Source of the DNA: JAJXZP01 sp963787185
Lineage (GTDB): Bacteria; Spirochaetota; Spirochaetia; Treponematales; Rectinemataceae
Length of the DNA: 64,000 nucleotides
Reading direction: 5' to 3'
Assembly: GCA_963787185.1 (NCBI GenBank)
Contig: CAWBCC010000013.1
Location: 124,001-188,000, forward strand
This document shows positions 34,332-43,903 of this stretch, in pieces; the first letter of the stretch is position 1; each line of letters opens with the position of its first letter. The notes beneath the pieces are model-generated. The model did not search any database. It had not been told where the DNA came from and saw only the letters and a program-made list of their open reading frames with translations. The translations under genes and the position numbers were made by a program.

Positions 34332-37300
34332 TTACGCCTTCTCCACCGCGGCGAGCCACAGCTTGTCGCCCGCCTCGACTGGAGATAGCGACTTATCGGC
34401 CCGCGAGTCGGCCTTCTCCCAGGCGACCGCGACCGCGAGAGTCTCGCTGCGGACGAAATCGGTGAAGGAATCGAGCGCGCTCCTGAGCGCCGCGTCGCCC
34501 CCCACCCGCAATCGGATGCGGTCGGTCACCTCGAGACCCGATTCCTTGCGCAGATTCTGCACGCCGCGCACGAGATCGCGGACATAGCCCTCCGCGAGAA
34601 GTTCTTCGGTGATCTCCGTATCGAGGGCCAGGGTGAGGGTTCCCTCGTTCAGCACCCTGAGGCCCTCGCGCTCGACGCGGGAGATTTCGAGCTTGTTCTT
34701 GTCGAGGACGAGGGTATCGCCGGAGGCCAGGGGCAGTTCGAGCCGGGCGCCCTCGAGGATGCCCGCGATCTCGTGGGATGGGAGGGCGGCTATCTTCTCC
34801 GCGGCCGCCTTCATCTGCGCTCCCAGATCCTTGCCCAGGATGCGGAAATTGGCCTTGGCCTGGTAGGCGACGAGATCCTCCTCGTTGTCGCGGAAGAGCA
34901 CCTCTTTGACGTTGAGCTCCTCACGGATGATCTCTTCCATCTCCCGCAGGACGTTCCGTTCGGTCGCGTCGCGGGTCACGAGGTGGAGCTTGGCCAGGGG
35001 CTGGCGGATCTTGATGTCGTGCTGCACGCGCAGGGCTCTTCCCATCGACACTGCGTGGCGGACCGAGGCCATCTTGCGCTCGAGCTCCTCGTCGCGGTAT
35101 CGCGCATCGTACTCGGGCCAGTCGCAGAGGTGCACCGACTCGCTCGCGCCCGCGCGCTTCAGGTTCCGCCAGATCTCCTCGGTGAGGAAGGGCATGACCG
35201 GGGCGGTCACGAGGACGAGTCTGGTCATGACCCGGTGGAGGGTCGCGTAGGCCTCGCTCTTGTCCTCGTCGAGGGACTGGGCGTCGGGGCGCGGGGCCGA
35301 GCGCCAGAAGCGGCGCCTCGAGCGGCGGATGTACCAGTTGTTGAGACTGTCGATGAAGTCCACGATCGGCGAGATGGTGCGCTGCATGTCGTAGGCCTCG
35401 AGGGCGGCGGTCACGCCGGCGACCATGCCCTCGCAGACCGAGAGGATCCAGCGGTCGAGCGGATTGCGCGCATCGACCGGGGCCTCTCCGGCGGCCGTGA
35501 AGCCGTCTATGTTCGCGTAGGTGACGAAGAAGCCGTAGGCGTTCCACAGGGGCAGGATGACGCTCTTTAGGACTTCGCGCACGCCCTCGTCCGAGTAACT
35601 CAGGTCGTCCGCGCGGGTGACGGCCGAGTTCATGAGGAAGAAGCGCAGCGCGTCGGCGCCGAACTTGTCCATGACCGCGGTGGGATCGGTGAAGTTCCGC
35701 AGCGACTTGGACATCTTCTTGCCGTCCTCGGCGAGCACGATGCCGTTGACCACGCAGGCCTTGTAGGCGCGCTCCTTGAAGAGAGCGGCGGCAAGGACGG
35801 TGAGCGAGTAGAACCAGCCTCGCGTCTGGTCGAGTCCCTCGCAGATGAAGTCCGCGGGGAAGTGCCGCTCGAAGTGCTCCTTGTTCTCGAAGGGGTAGTG
35901 GACCTGGCCGTAGGGCATGGAACCCGACTCGAACCAGCAATCGAGCACGTCGGGTATGCGGCGCATAGTTCCGCCGCATTCGCACTTCGCGGTGATCTCG
36001 TCGACGAAGTGCTTGTGCAGGTCCTTAGGTCTCTGGCCGGTGAGCTTCTCGAGCTCGTCCCTGCTGCCGACACAGAGGGTCTTCTTGCAGTCCTCGCAGC
36101 GCCAGATCGGAAGCGGATTGCCCCAGTAGCGGCTTCGCGAGATGGCCCAGTCGCGGGCGCCCTCGAGCCACTTGCCGAAGCGGCCGTCGCGGATGTGGGA
36201 GGGGACCCAGTAGACCTTCTTGTTCGCCTCGAGCATGGAGCTCTTGATGGGCTCGATCCTGACGAACCAGCTCGAGACGGCTCGGTAGATGAGGGGGCTG
36301 CCGCAGCGCCAGCAGTGCGGATAGGCGTGCAGAATCTGCTCGCGCTTGACGAGCTTACCCTCGGCCTTGAGCCTCTCCATGATCGCCTTGTCTGCGTCCT
36401 TGACGAAGACTCCCTTGTAGTCGGGCACCTCCTCGGTGAACCTGCACTCGGCATCGACGGGGCAGATCGTGGGCACGCCCGTGCCCTTCAGCACCGCGTA
36501 GTCGTCCTCGCCGAAGCCGGGGGCGGTGTGCACGATGCCGGTGCCGTCCTCGGTGGTGACGTGCGCTCCGAGCACGGTGCGGAAGGCGTTCTTCTCGCGC
36601 AGCTCGGCGAAATAGGAGAAGAGGGGCTCGTACTCGATTCCCTCGAGCTCGGAGCCCTTCATGCGCCAGAGAATCTCGAGCTTCTCGGGCTCCTTGTAGT
36701 AGGCGCCCAGCCGCGACTCGGCGAGCACGTAGAATTCGTTCCCGTCCTTCACTTTGACGTAGTCGATGTCCGGTCCCAGGCAGAGCGCGAGGTTGGAGGG
36801 CAGGGTCCAGGGGGTCGTGGTCCAGGCGACGAGGTAGGAGGAGCCGCCCGCCAGAGCGGGATCGGAGAAGCCTTTGGGTACGGCGCGGACCTTGAAGCGC
36901 ACCGTGATGGCCGGGTCGTGCACATCCTTGTAGCCGCCGAGCTGGACCTCGTGGTTGGAGAGAACGGTAGAGCAGCGCGGGCAGTAGGGGAGGATGTAGT
37001 GTCCTTCATAGAGAAGCCCCTTCTCCCACAGAGTTTTCATGACCCACCAGATGGACTCCATGTAGTCGGGATCCATAGTCTTGTAGTCGTGGTCGAAGTC
37101 GACCCACCTGCCGGCGCGGGTCATGATCGTCCGCCACTCTTTGACGTAGCGTAGCACCGCGGCCCGGCAGGCTTCGTTGAACTCGGCGATGCCGTAGCGC
37201 TCAATGTCGGTCTTGGAGTTGAGGCCGAGTTCCTTCTCGATGATATTTTCTATGGGCAGGCCGTGGCAGTCCCAGCCGAAGCGGCGCTCGACCTTGTAGC

Positions 37301-37526
37301 CGCGCATCGTCTTGTAGCGGGGCACGATGTCCTTGATCGTCCCGGGCACGAAATGGCCGAAGTGGGGCAGCCCGGTGGCGAAGGGAGGGCCGTCGAAGAA
37401 GACGAACTCCTCGGAGCCCTCGCGCTCGGAGACGGATCGCTCGAAGATCCTCCGTTCTTCCCAGAATCGGACAATGTCCTCCTCCATGCGCGGGAAGTTG
37501 ACTTTCGGATCTACGCTCTTGTACAC
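34332..37526 (-). CDS. ileS: Isoleucyl-tRNA synthetase, eukaryote-like type
   Basis: A 1064-residue class I synthetase. HIGH-type motif in ATGLPHFGHF and KMSKS in KKMSKSLRNF; the editing domain lies between. FGWDCHGLPIE and SLNNWYIRRSRRRFW match the eukaryote-like IleRS group, which spirochaetes are known to carry and which tends to resist mupirocin. GTG at 37526 follows AGGAGG with ideal spacing and gives a normal length; an upstream in-frame ATG at 37553 lacks such a site. The YbaK-like gene follows closely. Confidence 0.94.
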   Translation of the reverse strand: MYKSVDPKVNFPRMEEDIVRFWEERRIFERSVSEREGSEEFVFFDGPPFATGLPHFGHFVPGTIKDIVPRYKTMRGYKVERRFGWDCHGLPIENIIEKELGLNSKTDIERYGIAEFNEACRAAVLRYVKEWRTIMTRAGRWVDFDHDYKTMDPDYMESIWWVMKTLWEKGLLYEGHYILPYCPRCSTVLSNHEVQLGGYKDVHDPAITVRFKVRAVPKGFSDPALAGGSSYLVAWTTTPWTLPSNLALCLGPDIDYVKVKDGNEFYVLAESRLGAYYKEPEKLEILWRMKGSELEGIEYEPLFSYFAELREKNAFRTVLGAHVTTEDGTGIVHTAPGFGEDDYAVLKGTGVPTICPVDAECRFTEEVPDYKGVFVKDADKAIMERLKAEGKLVKREQILHAYPHCWRCGSPLIYRAVSSWFVRIEPIKSSMLEANKKVYWVPSHIRDGRFGKWLEGARDWAISRSRYWGNPLPIWRCEDCKKTLCVGSRDELEKLTGQRPKDLHKHFVDEITAKCECGGTMRRIPDVLDCWFESGSMPYGQVHYPFENKEHFERHFPADFICEGLDQTRGWFYSLTVLAAALFKERAYKACVVNGIVLAEDGKKMSKSLRNFTDPTAVMDKFGADALRFFLMNSAVTRADDLSYSDEGVREVLKSVILPLWNAYGFFVTYANIDGFTAAGEAPVDARNPLDRWILSVCEGMVAGVTAALEAYDMQRTISPIVDFIDSLNNWYIRRSRRRFWRSAPRPDAQSLDEDKSEAYATLHRVMTRLVLVTAPVMPFLTEEIWRNLKRAGASESVHLCDWPEYDARYRDEELERKMASVRHAVSMGRALRVQHDIKIRQPLAKLHLVTRDATERNVLREMEEIIREELNVKEVLFRDNEEDLVAYQAKANFRILGKDLGAQMKAAAEKIAALPSHEIAGILEGARLELPLASGDTLVLDKNKLEISRVEREGLRVLNEGTLTLALDTEITEELLAEGYVRDLVRGVQNLRKESGLEVTDRIRLRVGGDAALRSALDSFTDFVRSETLAVAVAWEKADSRADKSLSPVEAGDKLWLAAVEKA

Positions 37527-37838
37527 GATGCTCCTCCTGGGGTATTCCGCCATCGATTCGGGTCGATGCGCGCCGGTCGAAAGAGTATGCCATGGGAGAG
37601 AGGGAAATTTCCAGTGAGGGCAGTGGCGAGGCATTTGCGCTGTCAGCCCTTTTCGGCGGGCTTTCCGCCGGGGGGACGCGGATCAGCGGCCGCCCATGTC
37701 GGCTTGAAGAGATGATCTATGGCAATGCACCCTCAAACCTCGACGGAACCGGCTGACTAAAGGGGTATATCAGGCTAGTGCCTGGGGCTGCGGAAACAGC
37801 TCCCCCTTGGAAACGTGTGAGAAGAATGAAAATGGGGC
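37527..37838. other. Intergenic stretch between ileS and the second IS
   Basis: Holds the ileS ribosome site (37533-37538) and presumably its promoter, then the left end of the IS. A weak end candidate begins CTGGGGC at 37782, partly mirrored by GCCCCAG ending at 39343. No gene is seen. Confidence 0.3.
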
Positions 37839-39167
37839 TCAGCCCGCGCGCTTGACCAGGCTTCTCATCAAGCTCGGCTGGTTTTGGCGTATCCGCCCCA
37901 GCGCCATCGCCAGCATGACAATGAAGGCTATCGTCACCCTGGCCTCCATTTTGTCCTTTCCACGGATGTAGTGGTGCTCGAACATGAAAGCTCCGTCGAT
38001 ACGCGAGTTCACCCGCTCCACGGCGGTCCGCATGTCGTACAAACGTGCCCACGTATGGCTCGACCGCGCTACGGGCGTGAACACCCTCCGATCCTCGGAG
38101 AGTGGAATGCGGATCTGCCGCCCTGTCGTGCATTCGGCCTGTCCGGCGCAGCTGAGTCCCTTCGCGCGGGCCGGGCAGAGGTACTTTAGGCTCTCCCGAT
38201 CGCGCTCGTAGCCACCGTAACACATCGCGTGCGGCGTGAGCGTCTTCGGACAGAGGCACGATACGTTCCCGCGGTGGTCGTACACCACATTCGTGCTGCC
38301 GTTCACCATCTTCGTCTGCTCGCCATCCTTCCAGAGGTTCCGGATATCGATGATGGGGGCGATGCCGAGTTCGTCGTGAGCCTTGATGATAATCTTCCCG
38401 TCATCATAGCCTTTGTCGGCGCTCAGGTGCTTCGCTCGCTCCGCGACCGTCGGCGCACGCTGCGCGAGCTCATCGAGCATTTCGAGCGCGACCGGCTGTT
38501 CCGCCACCGATGCCTTCGTCAGGCGGAAGTCGACGGGAAGCTCGTAGCGGGAATCGACGATCAGGTGGAGCTTGTAGCCGAACCAGCTCGTGACCTTCTC
38601 CCAGGACTTCCCCTTCGCGTTCACGCCCGAATAGGTCTTCACTCCCCAGTCGGCGTCCGTGTCGCGACGTCCATCGGCCGTTTTCTTCTTCTCTTCATCG
38701 CTCACCGGATTCCCAAAGCTCGGCAGCTTCTTCCCGTCCATCGCGAGTTCTTCGCCGAAGTCGGGCACGGCCTCGCCGACCGCGCCCACCAGTTGCTGGA
38801 AAATGCCGCCCACTTCGTTCGAATGCCGAAGAAGCACTCTGAAGAACCGTGAATATGCCCATGCGGGCGGGACCGCGTCCGGTCCCTTGAGCGGGTCGAA
38901 GCCGCACAACTCAAGCAGCATCCCGTTCCTCGACAGTTCCCGCCGGAGGCTTTCGATGCTCGGATGCTGAAAGACCACGCCAGCGAGAAGGGAGTTCCAC
39001 ATGGCGCGTACCGGGTACTCGTTCCGCCCTCGAAACCGTTCGGTTTCCAGGAGCTTCGCGAGCCCCTCGTCCGGCACCGTGTCGAGCACGAGCCTGAGCC
39101 GCTCCAGGTCGCCAAGCTCGTCGATTTCCTTCCACCCAAACAGCCGCCGTTGTGCTATCCTTGCCAT
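37839..39167 (-). CDS. IS5/IS1182-type DDE transposase
   Basis: A 442-residue transposase. The N-terminus has SIESLRRELSRNGMLLELCGF, as in the DUF772-type domain. The DDE core is ELAMDGKKLPSFG (Asp), LSADKGYDDGKI (Asp) and AVERVNSRIDGAF (Glu), with a Cys-rich insert (CLCPKTLTPHAMCYGG ... CPARAKGLSCAG). The frame is intact. Exact IS ends and target duplication were not resolved: ends near 37782 and 39343 share only partial inverted similarity. Confidence 0.85.
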   Translation of the reverse strand: MARIAQRRLFGWKEIDELGDLERLRLVLDTVPDEGLAKLLETERFRGRNEYPVRAMWNSLLAGVVFQHPSIESLRRELSRNGMLLELCGFDPLKGPDAVPPAWAYSRFFRVLLRHSNEVGGIFQQLVGAVGEAVPDFGEELAMDGKKLPSFGNPVSDEEKKKTADGRRDTDADWGVKTYSGVNAKGKSWEKVTSWFGYKLHLIVDSRYELPVDFRLTKASVAEQPVALEMLDELAQRAPTVAERAKHLSADKGYDDGKIIIKAHDELGIAPIIDIRNLWKDGEQTKMVNGSTNVVYDHRGNVSCLCPKTLTPHAMCYGGYERDRESLKYLCPARAKGLSCAGQAECTTGRQIRIPLSEDRRVFTPVARSSHTWARLYDMRTAVERVNSRIDGAFMFEHHYIRGKDKMEARVTIAFIVMLAMALGRIRQNQPSLMRSLVKRAG

Positions 39168-39397
39168 GCGCCCCTCGCTCTGGTTGTGTTAGCACCATGA
39201 GTATCTCATGGATCAACCGACGCGGGGCGTTTTTCATGCCCTCTTCAGAGAACGTGGGGTGAAAATCCGTGTTCCCTTGTCTTCACCCCATCCAAACCGG
39301 CGATTCCTCAAGGTTTTCGGGGTAATTGATTTCTATGCCCCAGCCCTTTTCATTTCTGGGCAAGAAGTTCGGAGCAGCGCAAATGCCTCGTGGCGCG

Positions 39398-40609
39398 CTA
39401 GAAGAAGATCTGGATCGTGGCCCCTGCCTGGACCGTTATCCCGGCTCCGGCCTGGATGGCGATCGTCGTCGCTCCCTCCTGGCCCCAGGCCGCTTTGCCG
39501 TAGAGCGATACCGTCGCGTTCTGGGCGGCGCTGATCGCGGCGATGAGCGTGGCCGAGCCCGATTCGCCGACGAGGTCCCAGATGCCCGTCGCGGAAATGT
39601 TCACGAACTCCGAGGCCTGCCATGTCAGGTCCCCGTACAGGTTCTGCGAGTCGGGGAAAAGGAGATCGGCCGCCGCCCCTCCGCCGTTGTAGTAGTATTC
39701 GGCGGCGAAGATGAAATCTCCCACGCCCCAGTCGGCTCCTCCCGCGACTTCCCAGTTCCCCGCCGCGCCCGAATCCGGCAGGGCGTACAGGAGGTCTCCG
39801 TAGAAGCTCAAGCCGAGATCGGCCTTGAAGTCCGCGCCGACGCTGCTGGTTCCCGCCGCTCCGTTGCGCGCGGCGGAAAGGGCGGAATCCACGCCGAGGA
39901 CCATGCCGGAGAGTCTCGCCGAATAGAGCCCCTGTGCGGGAAGAGTGGTAGGCGCCGCGGCCAGATCGAGCCCTCCCGTCGCCCCCAGGGGAAAGGTGAG
40001 GCGGAGCGCGTCGCTGCCCAGCCGTACCGGCGAGAGCCCCGTCAGATCCAGCTCGGTGTCGGTGAAGATGTCGGTCGGGCTCCAGAGCGCGCCGCGCTCG
40101 TAGTTGATGACCTGCCGCCCCGCGGTGAAGGATGCCCAGTCCGCATCGTACTTGACGTAAAGCGTCCGTACCCGCGCGGCTGCCAGAAGGTCCGGCCCTC
40201 CCGGAGGCCGCGCCGCCGGGACGAAAAGCTCGTCCGTGGGAACGGCTCCGGCCTGGATCAGGAGCCAGGCATTCTGGGCGGCGGTTCCGTCGAGCACGGC
40301 AGCCTCCAGGGAGGCGCTCGCGCGCGCGCGGCTGCCCTTGGCGTCGAGCGAAAGACCGAGGGTCGTCGAGGAGCCGTAGCCCAGGTCGCTCCAGGCGGGC
40401 TCGCCCGAGCCCGAGTAGCTCGCATAGGCCTGCTCGATCACCGAGCCGCCTATTATCGTGTTCGAGCTCGTCCGGGGCGCAGCCTGGGTCGTGCTTTCGG
40501 CGGCGGACTGCGCGGCCGCGGGCGGCACGGCGAGCGCCGCGACAGCGAGCGCAGCCGCGACTACGACCGCCGTGCCGGCCGCCGGCACGGCGAAGGCCCT
40601 GCCTCTCAT
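39398..40609 (-). CDS. Outer-membrane beta-barrel protein at the end of the export operon
   Basis: A 403-residue protein with a signal peptide cut near PPAAAQS. Mature sequence is alternating and Ala/Gly-rich, with VKYDADWASFTAGRQVINYE and SPTDIF, a feature of porin-like barrels of the DUF1302/phosphate-porin kind, and ends ATIQIFF, an aromatic C-terminal residue as required for barrel assembly. It follows a LolA-like gene by ten bases and is the last gene of a seven-gene operon. Likely the outer-membrane partner or cargo of that system. Confidence 0.68.
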   Translation of the reverse strand: MRGRAFAVPAAGTAVVVAAALAVAALAVPPAAAQSAAESTTQAAPRTSSNTIIGGSVIEQAYASYSGSGEPAWSDLGYGSSTTLGLSLDAKGSRARASASLEAAVLDGTAAQNAWLLIQAGAVPTDELFVPAARPPGGPDLLAAARVRTLYVKYDADWASFTAGRQVINYERGALWSPTDIFTDTELDLTGLSPVRLGSDALRLTFPLGATGGLDLAAAPTTLPAQGLYSARLSGMVLGVDSALSAARNGAAGTSSVGADFKADLGLSFYGDLLYALPDSGAAGNWEVAGGADWGVGDFIFAAEYYYNGGGAAADLLFPDSQNLYGDLTWQASEFVNISATGIWDLVGESGSATLIAAISAAQNATVSLYGKAAWGQEGATTIAIQAGAGITVQAGATIQIFF

Positions 40610-40619
40610 GAGAATCGCC

Positions 40620-41372
40620 TCATTTCGTGAGCGCCGACATCGTGAACTGCCGGTCGTCGAGCGGCACGTCTATCTCGATCCGGCTCATCGCGAAAATCGT
40701 CTTGGTGTCGTTTCGGAGCTTGGATACGAACTCGGTGCGGGTGGGGTACCAGCGCTCGCCGATGCGCTGCACTTCGAGCGTGGCGCTCGTCTTGATCAGC
40801 ATGCCCGACTTCGCGTACATCTCCTCCTTGAGCATGATGTAGCGCTCGGCGTCGACCCACATGAGACGTCTGTCGTAGGCTGCCGTGGGCACCTTGGCGT
40901 CGAGCCGCAGGATGTAACAGTCCCGGCCGTCCACCGTCCCCCGGCCTTGCAGAGAGGCCCTGTACTTGGCCTTGAAATCCTGCGACTCGAGGGCGTCTTC
41001 GTAGGAGACGTCCGAGCCCATCATGCCTTGCCTGAGGAGATAGCCCGATATCTTCACCGTATCCTGTTCGGCGGGGAAGTATATCCACAGGTTCTGTCCG
41101 AGCTTGAGGTAGCGCGTCCCCCGGTCCTCGGGATTGGTGAACTCGGCGAAGGCCTTGTCCGAGCCCCTCGCCACGGCGTCCATGGTCTTGTACCGGGTTT
41201 CGCCGCCGATCGTTATCTCCATGCGACCCGAATAGCGGATGTCGCGGTAGGACATGTTCGCGTCGAGGCGGGCCAGTATCTCGTCCGCGCTCGGAGCGGG
41301 GGCGGGGTTCTGCGCCGATCCCAGGGCGAGGGCGAGCGAGGCGAGGGTCGCAAGAATTCCGAAGCGCTTCAT
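40620..41372 (-). CDS. LolA-superfamily outer-membrane lipoprotein-sorting protein
   Basis: A 250-residue periplasmic protein: signal peptide (KRFGILATLASLALALGSA) then ADEILARLDANMSYRDIRYSGRMEI, the opening of LolA-like lipoprotein carriers, and a convex beta-sheet pattern with YLKLGQNLWIYFPAEQDTVKISG. It probably carries a hydrophobic cargo from the inner-membrane ABC complex to the outer membrane. Start 41372 is chosen because GGAGG is six bases upstream; ATG 41378 is within the spacer. Confidence 0.78.
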   Translation of the reverse strand: MKRFGILATLASLALALGSAQNPAPAPSADEILARLDANMSYRDIRYSGRMEITIGGETRYKTMDAVARGSDKAFAEFTNPEDRGTRYLKLGQNLWIYFPAEQDTVKISGYLLRQGMMGSDVSYEDALESQDFKAKYRASLQGRGTVDGRDCYILRLDAKVPTAAYDRRLMWVDAERYIMLKEEMYAKSGMLIKTSATLEVQRIGERWYPTRTEFVSKLRNDTKTIFAMSRIEIDVPLDDRQFTMSALTK

Positions 41373-41388
41373 GTGCATCCTCCACTGT

Positions 41389-42633
41389 TCAGACGGAACG
41401 TATGGCCTCTATCGGGTCCATGAGCGCCGCGCTCCTCGAGGGAAGGAAGGCGACGATGGCCGAAATCGCGACACCCATGCAGAAGAGGGCCAGGATCTGC
41501 AGGGCGTGGACGCCGGGCCGGATGACGTTGTCCATGGGCAGGCCCGCATTCGCGGTGATGCTCGAGAAATCGATCCCGTGGACGGCCAGCAGGGCGTTGA
41601 GCCCGGTTCCGAGAAGGGCTCCGACGATGCCGCCTATGAGTCCGAGCATGGTCCCCTCGGCGAGAAACAGACCCAGCACTCTTCGATTCTCCATGCCCAT
41701 CGACTTGAGAATGCCGATCTCCCGCTTGCGCTCCAGGACCACCATCATCATGACATTGGCGATGATGAAGGCGCCGAGGAAGGCGATGATCAGCTCGATG
41801 ACGAAGTATACCTGTCCGACCATCTGTATGATTCGGGCGGTGTCGCCGATGCCGGTCCAGCTGCGCACGGAGAGCCCGTCGAAGCCGTCGGCCTTCAAAC
41901 CGACCGCGATCGTCCGCGCGGCGCCGTCGGAGTCGCGATAATCCTTGAGCATCACGAGCACCTGGGAGGCGCCCTTTCCCAGGCCGAGAAGCTCGCGGGC
42001 ATCGTCGATGCCCACCTGGAAGGTGGAATCGTCGAAGGTGTCGACGCCCGTCTTGAAGAGGCCGGATATGAGGAACTTCTTGAAGCCGAGTCCATAGTCC
42101 GCCTTCTCGGTCACCACCTTGAGCTCGTCGCCGACCTTGAGCCCCAGATCCTGCGCGAGCAGGGAGCCGACGATCGCCGTGCCTTTGCGGTCGCAGTAGG
42201 AACCGCCGGGGAGGATCCGCCGGTCGAGCATGAGAAGACTCCGCTCGGTCTCCGGATCGCCGCCGATGCCGCGGGCGGCCTTCGTCGCCGAGGCCGAGGA
42301 GAGGACCACGCCGAATTGCACGCGGGGGACCACCATGTCGATCTTCCCCCTCAGGTCGGGGATATTTTCGATCGCCGCGATCACGGCGCCGGAATCGGCC
42401 AGCGCCGCCGAGGCGGGCATGAAGATCTCGCGCTCCGCGTAGGCCTTGGTGACGATGCTCACGTTCCCGGTGCTGTCCTTGATGATGTTGCGCGTCATCG
42501 ACTCCATCACGCCGGAGATGAAGCCGTCGGCGAAGATCACCACCAGTATGGAAATGGCGACCGAGAGGATCGCCAGGAGGCTGCGCCTCTTGTTGCGGCC
42601 CAGATTCCTCAGGGCCATGTCCAGGCTGTTCAT
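41389..42633 (-). CDS. FtsX/MacB-type ABC permease (first)
   Basis: A 414-residue permease. TM1 after SLDMALRNLGRNKRRSLLAILSVAIS, a large periplasmic domain (about 45-280) and three C-terminal helices (for example FVIELIIAFLGAFIIANVMMMVVLERKREIGILKS). The layout matches LolC/E and MacB permeases, which move lipoproteins or other hydrophobic cargo mechanically. Its gene lies 12 bases after the other permease. Confidence 0.85.
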   Translation of the reverse strand: MNSLDMALRNLGRNKRRSLLAILSVAISILVVIFADGFISGVMESMTRNIIKDSTGNVSIVTKAYAEREIFMPASAALADSGAVIAAIENIPDLRGKIDMVVPRVQFGVVLSSASATKAARGIGGDPETERSLLMLDRRILPGGSYCDRKGTAIVGSLLAQDLGLKVGDELKVVTEKADYGLGFKKFLISGLFKTGVDTFDDSTFQVGIDDARELLGLGKGASQVLVMLKDYRDSDGAARTIAVGLKADGFDGLSVRSWTGIGDTARIIQMVGQVYFVIELIIAFLGAFIIANVMMMVVLERKREIGILKSMGMENRRVLGLFLAEGTMLGLIGGIVGALLGTGLNALLAVHGIDFSSITANAGLPMDNVIRPGVHALQILALFCMGVAISAIVAFLPSRSAALMDPIEAIRSV

Positions 42634-42645
42634 CGTTCGTCCTTC

Positions 42646-43902
42646 CTATTGGAACCTGAGGGCCGAGGTCGGTTCGAGCTTGGCCGCCCTGCGCGCCGGT
42701 ATGCGCGCCGCGACGAGGGCCACGACCAGGCCGAAGAGAAAGCCGGTGATCATGGTGCGCGGGTTCCATTCTCCGTGGAGAACCCCTGAAAGCGGCAAAG
42801 AGCCCACCGCGCTTCCGAAGGCCGCGAGATTGACACCCTTTGCGATCAGAATGAGATCGAAAAGAGCGCCCAGAGCGACGCCGAGGAGAGAGCCGATCAT
42901 TCCCAGGGCCAGGCCTTCGAGCGTGAAGAGTCTCGAGATCTCGCGTCTGGTCATCCCGTAGGCGCGCAGAACCCCGATCTCCCGTATCCGGGAGTACACC
43001 GACATGAGGATGGTGTTGACGATTCCCACCGCGGCGATGACGAGCACGACGAATATGAGAATGAAGGAATACTTGGCCTTGGCGTTGCGGACGGAGAGAT
43101 AGTCCCTGGCCAGGTAGGCTATGGGGTCCACCCGCAGTCCGGGGAGGGCCGAACGGAGCGAGGCCGCGGTCTTCTCTCCTTGGGCGATCGCCGCGTCGAG
43201 GGTCGCGGCGCGGGGAAGCGAGGCGTCGATCTCCGTCGCGTAGTCGGTCTTGGCGGGAGGCGTCACAAGGAGGGCTCGAGCGTCCGCGAGAGACATGAAG
43301 AGCCCGGAGCCGTTCACTTCCGGAGCCGGAGTGTCGACGATGCCTGAGATGATGTATTCGTCCGCATCGGTCACGTCGTCCACTGTCTGCGCGGAGATGA
43401 GCACCGAATCGCCCACCTTGAAGCCGAGCTCCTTGGCGAGCAGCGAGCCCATGACGACCGACTTCTGCCCGCCGGGCAGGAGCCAGGTCCCCGAAACGAT
43501 CGCCGAGGAGAGCTTGAACACCCTGGTGTCGGCGGAGGGGTCGACCCCGTCGGCGATGACGGGGATCTCGTCGTTGTAATTCGAAACGCTCGCCACGAAG
43601 CGGATCCGCGGCGCCGCGGCGATTCCCCGCTCGTCCAGGACGGACAGGACCCTTTCGGTGTCGGGCAGGGGCTTGTCGAGCGGTGTCGCCTGGATATCGT
43701 CCACGTAAGCCGGGGTGCGGACCTTCAACGAAGAGAGCGTGTAGTCGCTCATGTTGTCGACGGCCATCCTGTCCATTCCCGCGAGCATCGAATCGAAGAC
43801 GATGAACACCGAGATGCCGGCCGTCATGACGATCGCGGTGATGATCGTCCGGCGCCTGTGCCTGAGGGTGTTCCTCAGGGCAATCTTCCAGAGGGTGCCC
43901 AT
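42646..43902 (-). CDS. FtsX/MacB-type ABC permease (second)
   Basis: A 418-residue partner of the same architecture: WKIALRNTLRHRRRTIITAIVM at TM1, periplasmic domain about 45-285, then SFILIFVVLVIAAVGIVNTILMSVYSRIREIGVLRAYG. Two different permeases with one ATPase imply a LolCDE-like heterodimer, rather than a MacB homodimer. It begins one base after the ATPase stop codon. Confidence 0.85.
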   Translation of the reverse strand: MGTLWKIALRNTLRHRRRTIITAIVMTAGISVFIVFDSMLAGMDRMAVDNMSDYTLSSLKVRTPAYVDDIQATPLDKPLPDTERVLSVLDERGIAAAPRIRFVASVSNYNDEIPVIADGVDPSADTRVFKLSSAIVSGTWLLPGGQKSVVMGSLLAKELGFKVGDSVLISAQTVDDVTDADEYIISGIVDTPAPEVNGSGLFMSLADARALLVTPPAKTDYATEIDASLPRAATLDAAIAQGEKTAASLRSALPGLRVDPIAYLARDYLSVRNAKAKYSFILIFVVLVIAAVGIVNTILMSVYSRIREIGVLRAYGMTRREISRLFTLEGLALGMIGSLLGVALGALFDLILIAKGVNLAAFGSAVGSLPLSGVLHGEWNPRTMITGFLFGLVVALVAARIPARRAAKLEPTSALRFQ

Positions 43903-43903
43903 G

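Noticed and set aside
37782..39343. Terminal inverted repeats of the second IS
   Set aside because: CTGGGGC/GCCCCAG plus scattered matches is too weak and there is no target duplication; boundaries left open.
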